Source: Candidatus Adiutrix sp. (GTDB lineage: Bacteria > Desulfobacterota > Desulfarculia > Adiutricales > Adiutricaceae). Taken from it: 32,989 bases of DNA. Shown here piece by piece: positions 1-7,335 of this stretch. The DNA lies in the NCBI GenBank assembly GCA_031261565.1, contig JAISJK010000058.1, positions 1 to 32,989 on the forward strand, written 5' to 3'. Below the pieces are notes generated by a model. It searched no databases. It was not told where the DNA came from and was given only the letters and a program-made list of their open reading frames with translations. The stretch's first letter is position 1. Every line of letters starts with the position of its first letter. The position numbers were made by a program, and so were the translations under genes.

Positions 1-101
1 CTCAACTTGTAGCCTTAATTCGGGTTAGATTCAGCTTTCTTTTGGTTGTCGATCCGTTGCACTTTGCTCTTGCATGCGCATCAGTAATATGGCATTATTG
101 A

Positions 102-278
102 CCCAGCGTGAACGGTTACACTAAATCCAAGGGGGCTTTCCCCCATGATGAGGCAGTATTTAAAATATTCTGGCTAGCGTTACGCAATATTAGTAAAAGA
201 TGGACAATGCCCTTAAAAGATTGGAAATCTGCGCTGAACCGTTTCGCTGTGATGTTCGAGGAGAGAATTGCGGTCTAA
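102..278 (+). pseudogene. IS256-family transposase, C-terminal remnant
   Basis: Reading in frame to the TAA at 276-278 gives a peptide with TKSKGAFPHDEAVFK, then LALRNISKRWTMPLKDW, then SALNRFAVMFEER. This is the standard C-terminal tail of IS256-family transposases, where the conserved aromatic and basic residues precede a short end. The reading frame is blocked by a stop at 99-101, and the residues that should precede the TKSKG segment are missing or frameshifted, so only about 55 residues survive. The DDE catalytic core is absent from the window. A matching right inverted repeat lies about 95 bp downstream. The family call is from recognised sequence and is fairly secure; whether the rest of the element exists upstream cannot be seen. 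Confidence 0.8.
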
Positions 279-280
279 CC

Positions 281-345
281 GGAGCCGTCACAGCCCTTGC
301 CCTTGCGAGATCCTTGGTGTCTCGCGCAAGGGCAGCGCCGGCTCC
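281..345. repeat. Long stem-loop inside IS256 remnant tail
   Basis: GGAGCCG at 281-287 pairs with CGGCTCC at 339-345. Inside it, GCCCTTGCGAGA at 299-310 pairs with the segment 320-333 apart from a two-base bulge. GCCCTTGC also occurs as an overlapping second copy at 293-300. It lies between the transposase stop and the right inverted repeat. It may act as a transcription or translation insulator, but there is no T-tract for an intrinsic terminator. Confidence 0.5.
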
Positions 346-371
346 TGGAGCATAGCAGGATGGAAATAGCC

Positions 372-397
372 GTTTACACAAAATTCTTTACACTACC
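372..397. mobile_element. IS256-type right inverted repeat
   Basis: Read on the minus strand this is GGTAGTGTAAAGAATTTTGT followed by GTAAAC. It closely resembles the terminal repeats of IS256-family elements, which usually start with a G-rich triplet followed by TGTAAAGAATTTTGTGTAAA. It lies about 95 bp after the transposase stop, as expected for a right end. The sequence after 397 changes abruptly to methyltransferase-like coding sequence, so 396-397 is the likely element boundary. The left end and the 8-bp target duplication are outside the window. Confidence 0.65.
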
Positions 398-502
398 GAA
401 ATTGTCGCTCTTTCTGGGCATGATCTATTTGGAACTCCCAAGCCCGAGCGCCTCATCCAGCTCGTCATCAACATCGCTACTAACCCCGGCGATCTCCAAT
501 AA
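398..502 (+). pseudogene. Type III-like DNA adenine methyltransferase (Mod) fragment
   Basis: From the IS boundary the frame starting at 398 reads GHDLFGTPKPERLIQLVINI then ATNPGDL before tandem stops at 500-505. The pattern FxTPKPxxLIxxxxxIATNPGDL is the segment just before the catalytic FxGSG (AdoMet-binding) motif in Mod-type beta-class N6-adenine methyltransferases. The FxGSG motif itself is gone or scrambled; downstream bases give only weak echoes of it. The gene is therefore broken on both sides, by the IS on the left and by decay on the right. It cannot be functional. Confidence rests on a short but characteristic motif. Confidence 0.65.
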
Positions 503-544
503 TAGTTTTGATTGTCAAGCTCTTCAGCATGACAGGGGGAGAAT

Positions 545-3500
545 ATGCTTTTTTATTTCGTAATTTTTATCGTTATTGGGTTTGTTCTTGGGGCTATGCA
601 AAAAAATGTTAAAATAGCTTCTGTTATAATTATTGCTATTTCATTGTGTTGGGCAGTCGTTTTTGGCGCTTGGGCATTGGCTGCGTTCGTAGAATTGATA
701 TTCGGGTATGCCCTTGCAAAATATCTCGCAAAAGATAAGGAACAGATTGAAGCTACTCAGAGTGTAGAGCAGGTTGATAAAAGAAGCGATGTCCTCATTC
801 GGGATGAAGTTACCCGGGAACGCCAAAAATCGAATGGCGTTAATGCTATTTTAGATAAGGTCGGCTCACTCAGTGTAGATGAGCTCACGCGTGAACTCCA
901 AAATGAGTCACAGCGATCTTGCTTGAATGAAATTAAAGCCCTGCTGGAAATGCCTGAATCCTTAAGGACACCCCGGCATTTTCGGGCTTTGACTTTTGCT
1001 TGTGCGAATACTTTTGGTGAGCCCATTTGTGAAGTGCCTGACGAGCTAGCGGCGGGGTTTTATCACGCTCTTGTTCACGAAAGCGGCTTAAACCTTAAAC
1101 ATGTACCAGATGCGCTCAAAACAACAGAGCTTTGCCTAGTGGCAGTCCAAGACACCAATATGGTGCTGAAGTATGTGCCGGAAAATGTTAAAACACCTGA
1201 ATTTTGCCTTGCTGTTGTTAGTATGCATGGTTCTGCGCTTTCGATAGTGCCTGAAGCTCTAAAAACTCGTGAGCTTTGCCTTAGTGCGGTTGAAAATGCC
1301 AAGTATTTCGGTTCACCGCTTCAGTTCGTGCCTATCCGGCTTAAAACCCCAGAAATGTGTTTTGTCGCTGTCCAAGAGTGCGCTGACGCGCTCAAGTATG
1401 TTCCTGATAGGTTGAAAACGCCGGAATTTTGCTTAACCGCCGTGAAGTTTCATGGCTCGGCGCTTGAGCATGTACCTGATAAAATAAAGTCTCCTGAGCT
1501 TTGCCTTGCTGCTATCGAGCAAAGCGGCTCAGCGCTCGAGTTTGTTCCTGAAAAGATTAAGACAGCGAAGTTCTGCTTAGCGGCTATTCAGGAAAGCCCT
1601 TCGGCACTTGAGTATGTGCCGGACACGCTGAAAACAACTGAGTTATGCTTAGCGGCAATTAGCGATGCGGGGCATTGGGATAATGAACTTGTTTTTGGGC
1701 ATATTCCAGCATATTTGAAAACTCCAGAGTTTTTTATTGCCGCTGTTAAGCAAAATGGGAGCGTACTGAAATTTATTTCAGATGAGTTTAAGACGGCAGA
1801 CTTATGTAAATTGGCCGTTCAACAAAGTGGTCATGCGTTACAATATGTGCCGACGGCATTGAGAAAACCTGAACTCATCATTGAAGCTGTTCAAGAAGAT
1901 CCGTCCACGCTTTCTCTCATTAGAGAGGAACACAAAACTTTTGAGCTTTGCCTTGCCGCTGTCGAAATGAAGGGAGCGGCACTTGAATATGTGCCAGACG
2001 CTTTGAAAACGTATGAACTTTGCCTCGCTGTTGTTCAACAATCCGGCTACGCGCTTGAGTATGTACCAGAAAAGCTCAGAACTCCCGAACTCTGTCTTGA
2101 AGCTATTCGTGCTGATAGTCCTTCATTTGGCAGTGCGCTTGAACATGTACCAAGCAAATACAAAACCTTTAAGCTTTGCCTAAAGGCTGTTCAACAATGT
2201 GGCTGGAATCTTCAGTATGTGCCTGATAAATTCAAAGCACCCCAATTGTGCCTGGCGGCAGTGCAACAAAAAGGCTGCTCGCTACAATATGTGCCGGACA
2301 AATTCAGAACTGCGGAGCTATGCCTTGCCGCAGTGATAGAAAACGAACACGCTATCGAGCATGTTCCTGGAGATCTGCAAGGATCAGTCCTTCAACTTGT
2401 CGCTTCTCAATCTTTTGATAATGACTCTGATGAAGATTCGGATGAATTTATAGCCTTTGAGTTCGATGAATCTGAAGATATCGTGGCCTTACAGGATTAC
2501 GAGTCTCTGTTTGTGTCCAAACCCCTGAAAACATATGAGCAATGCCTGTCTGCTGTTCAAAAAGATGGTTGGCAACTTGAGCGTGTGCCACCCGAATTTA
2601 TAACGCAAGAATTGTGCCTTGAAGCTGTCAAGCAAAATGGTTGGGCGCTCCAATTTGTACCTGATAAGTACAAATCCTCAGAGATTTGCCTTGTAGCAAT
2701 TAATGAAGAAAGCCGCGCGGTTGAATATTTGCCGGAGGAATTAAAAAAACTACGGACTCACGATTTGTCGGAAAGGGTGTTCGCTAATATAAACTACGAT
2801 TTTAATGAATATATTGCAGAGGATGCCTCGTCTGGCAAGCGAGAACCTCAACCGAACGATCATGCCACAAATCAGCACAATAGCACCCATGCTCAAATAC
2901 AACACAGCAACCGAACTGCAAAGGCTGTCACTCCATTAGAAAGGGCTATAGAAAATAGCGGGGTAAAATATATTGTCCATTTTACGCAAGAGTCGAATAT
3001 TGACTCAATAGTTCAATACGGATTAGTGCCTAAAGATATGTTTTCAGAATTTGCTATATCTGGAGCCTGCAATGATAGTCTTCGTCTTGACTCAAGAGAG
3101 GATGCCAGCTGCTTTTCAATCGGATTCCCCAACAGCTTAATGTTTTACAAGTATCGCAAAATAACAGAACCACAGGGGATTGAATGGGCAGTATTCGTTT
3201 TAAATAAAAAAGTGCTGACTGATAAGGATTGTCTATTTTGTTTTACAAATGCTGCCAGCAGTTCTATTCGGCAACTTAATGTAAATGATCTCAGAGGGGT
3301 TAGCGCGTTCAATAGGCTATACACTGACGCCGAAGAAGGGCCTACTCGAAAAGAACTTGGATTGCCAAATGACTGGCCAACAGACGTGCAAGCCGAAGTG
3401 CTAGTCAAAGGAGTTGTTGAGCCAAGATATATACTTGGAATTATGTTTGACAAAGAAGAATTAATGGCGAAATACAAATTGAAATACCCATATCTGGACA

Positions 3501-3556
3501 TACGCGCCAACAAATTCTTCTATAATACACGGGACTACTCCCTTCGGGGGACATAA
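545..3556 (+). CDS. Membrane-anchored DUF4116-repeat protein with C-terminal DarT ADP-ribosyltransferase
   Basis: A 1003-residue protein. Residues 2-20 and about 24-58 are hydrophobic (two or three membrane segments), followed by a charged linker. From about residue 180 to 735 there are roughly 21 repeats of 24 residues with consensus SALEYVPDxLKTPELCLAAV, the DUF4116 pattern, interrupted by an acidic insert near residues 620-655. From about 803 to 970 the sequence matches the DarT family: H812 in the VHFT motif, a CFSIGFPNSLMFYKYR segment, and E951 in DVQAEVLVKGVVEPRYI, the expected catalytic glutamate. DarT enzymes transfer ADP-ribose from NAD+ to DNA bases; that activity here is inferred. 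The DarT1 type is favoured by the NADAR partner directly downstream. GGGGGAGA at 535-542 is a good ribosome site. The repeats and anchor are unlike ordinary short DarT proteins, so a polymorphic-toxin-like role is possible. Confidence 0.85.
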   Translation: MLFYFVIFIVIGFVLGAMQKNVKIASVIIIAISLCWAVVFGAWALAAFVELIFGYALAKYLAKDKEQIEATQSVEQVDKRSDVLIRDEVTRERQKSNGVNAILDKVGSLSVDELTRELQNESQRSCLNEIKALLEMPESLRTPRHFRALTFACANTFGEPICEVPDELAAGFYHALVHESGLNLKHVPDALKTTELCLVAVQDTNMVLKYVPENVKTPEFCLAVVSMHGSALSIVPEALKTRELCLSAVENAKYFGSPLQFVPIRLKTPEMCFVAVQECADALKYVPDRLKTPEFCLTAVKFHGSALEHVPDKIKSPELCLAAIEQSGSALEFVPEKIKTAKFCLAAIQESPSALEYVPDTLKTTELCLAAISDAGHWDNELVFGHIPAYLKTPEFFIAAVKQNGSVLKFISDEFKTADLCKLAVQQSGHALQYVPTALRKPELIIEAVQEDPSTLSLIREEHKTFELCLAAVEMKGAALEYVPDALKTYELCLAVVQQSGYALEYVPEKLRTPELCLEAIRADSPSFGSALEHVPSKYKTFKLCLKAVQQCGWNLQYVPDKFKAPQLCLAAVQQKGCSLQYVPDKFRTAELCLAAVIENEHAIEHVPGDLQGSVLQLVASQSFDNDSDEDSDEFIAFEFDESEDIVALQDYESLFVSKPLKTYEQCLSAVQKDGWQLERVPPEFITQELCLEAVKQNGWALQFVPDKYKSSEICLVAINEESRAVEYLPEELKKLRTHDLSERVFANINYDFNEYIAEDASSGKREPQPNDHATNQHNSTHAQIQHSNRTAKAVTPLERAIENSGVKYIVHFTQESNIDSIVQYGLVPKDMFSEFAISGACNDSLRLDSREDASCFSIGFPNSLMFYKYRKITEPQGIEWAVFVLNKKVLTDKDCLFCFTNAASSSIRQLNVNDLRGVSAFNRLYTDAEEGPTRKELGLPNDWPTDVQAEVLVKGVVEPRYILGIMFDKEELMAKYKLKYPYLDIRANKFFYNTRDYSLRGT

Positions 3557-3557
3557 A

Positions 3558-4274
3558 ATGGCAATAAGACCTACATACCTTGTTAGTGTTAATGAAATAC
3601 CCTTAGTAAAAGTTGAAGATTTTGAATTTAAATGGCACCCTGGACTTTCTGTGTCACAAAAGCAAAAATCCATTGATGAACTCCACAGCGCTATACTAAA
3701 AATACATCCTGACAGGAAAATACTGGAAGTATCAAGCAAGTCAAGAATAGTGCTTGGAACACTGTTGAGTGCTTTTAACTTAACATTTAGTACGAAGAAA
3801 TATAAAAAAACAATCAGCGTAGAAACAGCATTTCAAAGCAGCAAAGTGTTCACCAATGGTGGTCCGTATTATGACTTGCTTGATAAAACATCAGCAGAAG
3901 CAAAAAAAGATTTGCGAATAAAAAATTCCGGTAATCTCACACATTTTATTTTTTTTAATGAACAATGGAGCATAAATCCACCAACAGCATTTTATGATTG
4001 GCTATACATGAACGCACTCAATCAACACAGAAATATAGTTGAAGAGGTGCTTCAGTATAATTGTTTCACTGATATTGAATTTAATCCAGAAAAATCTATA
4101 AATTGCCAAGCGCACTCTGTGGCACTGTTTGTATCTTTGCATAGAAAAAATATGCTCGCAGAGGCGTTAAGTTCTAAAGAAAAATATATTGACACCATAT
4201 GCAAATTTAATAACTCAATCACGCCCAGTACTGCTAAGATTCAAAGCACATCTCGACAGTGTTCATTGCTGTAA
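3558..4274 (+). CDS. DarT-associated NADAR-type antitoxin
   Basis: A 238-residue soluble protein. The start, MAIRPTYLVS, and the segments FEFKWHPGLSVSQKQKSI, SAFNLTF, ISVETAFQSSKVFTNGGPY, TAFYDWLYMNAL and FTDIEFNPEKSINCQAHSVA are the hallmarks of the NADAR proteins paired with DarT1 toxins. NADAR enzymes remove ADP-ribose from modified guanine in nucleic acid, so this protein should reverse or prevent toxin damage. It begins 1 nt after the toxin stop, with GGGGGA about 7 nt upstream of the ATG. Such spacing implies translational coupling. Family recognition is strong from memory of the conserved segments; activity is inferred. The last about 25 residues are a variable tail. Confidence 0.88.
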   Translation: MAIRPTYLVSVNEIPLVKVEDFEFKWHPGLSVSQKQKSIDELHSAILKIHPDRKILEVSSKSRIVLGTLLSAFNLTFSTKKYKKTISVETAFQSSKVFTNGGPYYDLLDKTSAEAKKDLRIKNSGNLTHFIFFNEQWSINPPTAFYDWLYMNALNQHRNIVEEVLQYNCFTDIEFNPEKSINCQAHSVALFVSLHRKNMLAEALSSKEKYIDTICKFNNSITPSTAKIQSTSRQCSLL

Positions 4275-4285
4275 TTTTCTATTTT

Positions 4286-4291
4286 TATAAT
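4286..4291 (+). promoter_or_regulatory. Possible -10 element before the DUF1016 gene
   Basis: A perfect TATAAT lies in the 44-bp gap after the antitoxin gene, 28 nt before the next start codon. No good -35 element is present at 16-18 nt. It may give the nuclease gene its own transcription, but the call rests on one hexamer in AT-rich DNA. Confidence 0.3.
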
Positions 4292-4318
4292 GTGAAAGCG
4301 CAACAGGAATAAGCTAGA

Positions 4319-5359
4319 ATGAGAAACGGTATTCAGCATCAAAATTTATTCTCCGAAGTTTCAGCCCTCATTGAGCAGTCCAGAAGCATGGTTGCAGTTC
4401 AAGCCAACTCCACCTTGACTCTGCTCTTCTGGAAAATCGGACAACGCATTAACGAAAATGTTCTGCAAAACAAACGGGCAGACTACGGCAAACAAATTGT
4501 CGTTACGCTGTCGCGGCAATTGACGGAGAAGTATGGCCGGAATTTTGAAGAGAAAAATCTTCGACGTATGCTCCAGTTTGCCGAACAATTTCAGGATGAT
4601 GAAATTGTCGCTACGCTGTCACGACAATTGAGCTGGTCTCATTTTCTCACACTGATTCCGTTAAAATCGCAAGAGGCAAAGCTTTTCTATGCGCGACAGG
4701 CTGCCGCCGGGCAACTTGGCGTCCGCGATTTGCGCCAGCTTATTGCCCGGAAGGCTTTTGAGCGCACAGCCATTGCCGATACTCAGGTTACGCCGGACTC
4801 GCCCGTGCCGCCCGGAGCCTTCAAAGACCCCTATCTCTTTGATTTCCTTGGCCTGAAAGATGACTATCTGGAAAACGATCTGGAAGCGGCTATTTTGCGC
4901 GAGCTGGAGCGTTTTATCCTGGAGTTCGGCAAGGGGTTCACCTTTGTGGAACGGCAAAAGCGCATGATTATTGATGGGGAAGACTTTTACCTGGACTTGC
5001 TCTTTTATCACCGCATCCTTAAACGCCTTGTGGCCGTTGAGTTGAAGTTGGGTAAATTCCAGGCCAAGGACAAGGGGCAAGTAGAGCTATATCTGAAATG
5101 GCTGGATCGCTACGAGCGGCAGGAAGGCGAGAACGCGCCCATCGGCCTCATTCTCTGCGCCGCTGGTAGCCGTGAACAGGTAGAGCTTCTGGAAATGCAC
5201 AAAGACGGCATCGTACTGGCTGAATACTGGACGGATTTGCCGCCGAAAAAGGAATTTGAGCGTAAAATCCATACGTTGTTGCTGGAAGCGCAAGAGCGGC
5301 AAGCAAGGCGGCAGCTATTGGGCAGTAGCGCCAGTGCTGCCAAACAGATTGGCGATTAA
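4319..5359 (+). CDS. DUF1016 (YhcG-type) PDDEXK nuclease-domain protein
   Basis: 346 residues. The N-terminal half (about 10-165) is the DUF1016 N domain, with LFWKIGQRINENVLQNKRAD, YGKQIVVTLSRQL, NLRRMLQFAEQF and IVATLSRQLSWSHF. The C-terminal half (about 170-330) is PDDEXK-like: an aspartate in DFYLDLLFYHR followed by the ExK motif in VAVELKLGKF, then GQVELYLKWLD. Members are common in defence islands and beside type I restriction systems; a nuclease role is assumed for the family, and the substrate is unknown. Length is normal for the family. Codon use is less AT-rich than the toxin-antitoxin pair, so it may have arrived separately. It begins 44 bp after the antitoxin, with CAGGAA about 10 nt before the ATG. 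Confidence 0.88.
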   Translation: MRNGIQHQNLFSEVSALIEQSRSMVAVQANSTLTLLFWKIGQRINENVLQNKRADYGKQIVVTLSRQLTEKYGRNFEEKNLRRMLQFAEQFQDDEIVATLSRQLSWSHFLTLIPLKSQEAKLFYARQAAAGQLGVRDLRQLIARKAFERTAIADTQVTPDSPVPPGAFKDPYLFDFLGLKDDYLENDLEAAILRELERFILEFGKGFTFVERQKRMIIDGEDFYLDLLFYHRILKRLVAVELKLGKFQAKDKGQVELYLKWLDRYERQEGENAPIGLILCAAGSREQVELLEMHKDGIVLAEYWTDLPPKKEFERKIHTLLLEAQERQARRQLLGSSASAAKQIGD

Positions 5360-5512
5360 AATACGAGGTAGTGGGCATATGAGGAGCGGTTCAATTCCCC
5401 GCGAGGGGGATTGCCGTTGCCTTGCTGATGTGTATTAGGTTTCGCGTAGAAAATAAAAATTAAAAAATATACTTCATAAAATAAGCATGTTACTTTAATT
5501 ACTTGAATCCCC
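5360..5512. other. AT-rich spacer after the defence genes
   Basis: No gene is supported here. It holds one hairpin, AATTCCCC at 5393-5400 with GGGGGATT at 5405-5412 around a GCGA loop (one G-T pair), without a T-tract. A run of A/T-rich sequence follows at 5450-5490. It may be the 3' untranslated end of the DUF1016 transcript. Confidence 0.4.
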
Positions 5513-5549
5513 TTGGGGACGCCAAATGATTACAGCATGTTACGTCAAA

Positions 5550-5905
5550 AACGACAGGGCGGATTCAGCGCGGCCCAGATCAGGATGGCTCTGGTTCAGA
5601 TCGTGGCCCCGCCCAAGGTTGGCCAGGAAGCCCCTACCATCAACAATCTTCACCCCGCTCAGGCTGCGACCGTGGATCAAATGCTGGCACTGGTGGAAGC
5701 CGGGGCCGGGGCGGACATTGCCGGGGTCAGGGGCAGCGCCTAAGGCGTCCTCAACGCAGTGACGGAATTCACGGATCACTTTTGCCACTATCGCGGCGGC
5801 AAGTCCCTCAAGGCTGACGAATCCAGATTCGAAAACATTTTGATGAGGAATGCCCGCGATTTCAAACAGGCCGCCTTCAACTATTTGCTCGATATGGCCG
5901 CCTAA
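5550..5905 (+). pseudogene. DUF932 phage/plasmid-like protein, broken C-terminal part
   Basis: In one frame the DNA reads GFSAAQIRMALVQIVAPPKV, later VDQMLALVEAGAGADIAGVR, GSA, a TAA stop at 5741-5743, then GVLNAVTEFTDHFCHYRGG, RFENILMRNARDFKQAA and NYLLDMAA ending at 5903-5905. In intact DUF932 (TIGR03299-like) proteins the corresponding stretch is G(T/S)AWGxxNAVTE(Y/F)xDH. The in-frame stop therefore replaces the conserved tryptophan. The N-terminal two thirds of the family are missing. Base composition is like the neighbouring chromosomal genes rather than the AT-rich toxin genes. It marks the right edge of the mobile or defence region. Family call is from the AVTExxDH signature. Confidence 0.7.
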
Positions 5906-5973
5906 GCGGCGAGGCTTTCGCCATCCAAAAGGCCGCTTCGGCATCAGGCCGTTATCAGCGGAACAACGCTCAA

Positions 5974-7335
5974 CTATCTCTCCAAGAAGACAAAAGTGGT
6001 CAGCGCAAAAAGCGGCACCAGAATACCCACTGACCAGACCATATAGCCGAAGAAACTGGGCATGGCCACTCCCTGCTCTACGGCTATGGAGCGAACCATA
6101 AAATTGGGGGCGTTGCCAATGTAGGTATTGGCCCCCATAAAGACCGCCCCGGCGCTGATGGCCGTCAGGGTATGGGCGGCCGTCATCAGGGCCTGGGCAT
6201 CGCCGCCGGCCATATTGAAAAAAACCAGATAGGTCGGGGCATTGTCCAGAAAGCTGGAGAGGGCCCCGGTCAGCCAGAAATACATATAGTTGACCGGCTG
6301 GCCGTCCGGGCCGGAGGCCAGGGCCACCAGATCGCGCAGAGCCCCGTGGGGGCCGGCCTTTAAAATGGCGATGGCCGGGGCCATGGTGATGAAGATGCCG
6401 GCGAAGAGCTTGGCCACCTCAACAATGGGCTCCCAGGTAAAGTCGTTGCCCCGCCTGATGGCACCGGGGGTGAGCAGCAGCGACAGCCCGGCCAGCCCCA
6501 GAAGGGCCAGGTCGCGCACCAGGTTGGGCAATTCCAGCTCAAGTCCTGTCCAGACCGGAAAGCTGACCTCGCTTTTCCACAGGCCACTGATGAGCACCAT
6601 GACCACCACCCCGGCCAGGAGCGCAAAGTTGACTTTGCCAAGGAAACCGAAAGGCTCCTGCGGGCCGGCCTGGTTTGGCCGGGGGCGGCCTTCCCGGCGG
6701 TAAAGCGCCGTGTCGAGGATGAAGAAAATCCCCAAAAGCAGGGCGGCCATGAACAGAGTCAGGGGCCACAGGTGGGCGGTGGTCCAGAAAAAGGAGACCC
6801 CCTTTAAAAAGCCCAGAAACAGGGGTGGGTCGCCCAGCGGGGTCAGGGAGCCTCCGATATTGGCCACCAGAAAAATAAAAAAGACGACTTGGTGAACCCG
6901 GTAGCGCCGGTGGGCGTTGGCCCGGAGGAGCGGCCGGATTAAGAGCATGGCCGCCCCGGTGGTGCCCATCAGGCTGGCCAGAAAGGTACCGGCCAAAATC
7001 AGCAGGGTGTTAAGCCCGGGGGTGCCCACCAAGCTGCCGGTCAGGCGGATCCCCCCGGCAATGGTGAAGAGAGAAAGAAGCAGGATGAGGAAGGGCACAT
7101 ATTCCATCAGGATAGTATGGATAACCGTATAAGAGGTCACCTCCCCGCCGATGACCAGCCAGCAGGGCAGGACAAAAGAGACCGCCCAGCCCAGGGTTAC
7201 CTTGCCGTAATGGTGGTGCCAGAAGCGGGGCGTCAGGAGGGGGCCCAGGGCGATGGACAGGAGAAGCCCGGCGAAAGGCAGGGCCCACCAGCCGGAAAGG
7301 GAAGATCCGTCAATGATGAGTTTTATGTGGGACAA
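5974..7335 (-). CDS. nhaD: NhaD-type sodium:proton antiporter
   Basis: A 453-residue polytopic inner-membrane protein with roughly 11-13 hydrophobic segments. The motifs ANIGGSLTPLGDPPLFLGF (about residue 160-178), SSFLDNAPTYLVFFNMAGG (about 350-370) and MGANTYIGNAPNFMVRSIA (about 410-428) are typical of the NhaD/ArsB-like ion transporter superfamily. It should exchange Na+ or Li+ for protons in pH and salt homeostasis. The start is TTG at 7335, supported by AAGGAG six bases upstream. It lies inside the last codons of the HD-GYP gene, so the two are translationally coupled. It is the last gene of the glgB operon. An arsenite or organic-anion substrate is a less likely alternative. Confidence 0.82.
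   Translation of the reverse strand: MSHIKLIIDGSSLSGWWALPFAGLLLSIALGPLLTPRFWHHHYGKVTLGWAVSFVLPCWLVIGGEVTSYTVIHTILMEYVPFLILLLSLFTIAGGIRLTGSLVGTPGLNTLLILAGTFLASLMGTTGAAMLLIRPLLRANAHRRYRVHQVVFFIFLVANIGGSLTPLGDPPLFLGFLKGVSFFWTTAHLWPLTLFMAALLLGIFFILDTALYRREGRPRPNQAGPQEPFGFLGKVNFALLAGVVVMVLISGLWKSEVSFPVWTGLELELPNLVRDLALLGLAGLSLLLTPGAIRRGNDFTWEPIVEVAKLFAGIFITMAPAIAILKAGPHGALRDLVALASGPDGQPVNYMYFWLTGALSSFLDNAPTYLVFFNMAGGDAQALMTAAHTLTAISAGAVFMGANTYIGNAPNFMVRSIAVEQGVAMPSFFGYMVWSVGILVPLFALTTFVFLER

Noticed and set aside
297-563. Open frame of 88 codons before the DarT-fusion gene
   Set aside because: It runs across the IS right end and the mod scrap in a different frame, has a serine-rich low-complexity product and no ribosome site; it is a shadow.
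1084-2740. Regular repeats as a CRISPR-like or DNA repeat array
   Set aside because: The periodicity of 72 bp is protein-coding: the units are diverged DUF4116 repeats in one long frame.
4496-4631. Direct repeat of about 28 bp (4496-4523 and 4604-4631) in the DUF1016 gene
   Set aside because: It encodes the two VVTLSRQL / VATLSRQL segments that are normal for this protein family, so it is not a recent duplication or a regulatory element.
5389-5412. GGTTCAATTCC, like a tRNA T-arm, as an integration site
   Set aside because: The flanking bases do not form the T-stem and no acceptor stem or 3' end of a tRNA is present; no second copy was seen at the other island edge.
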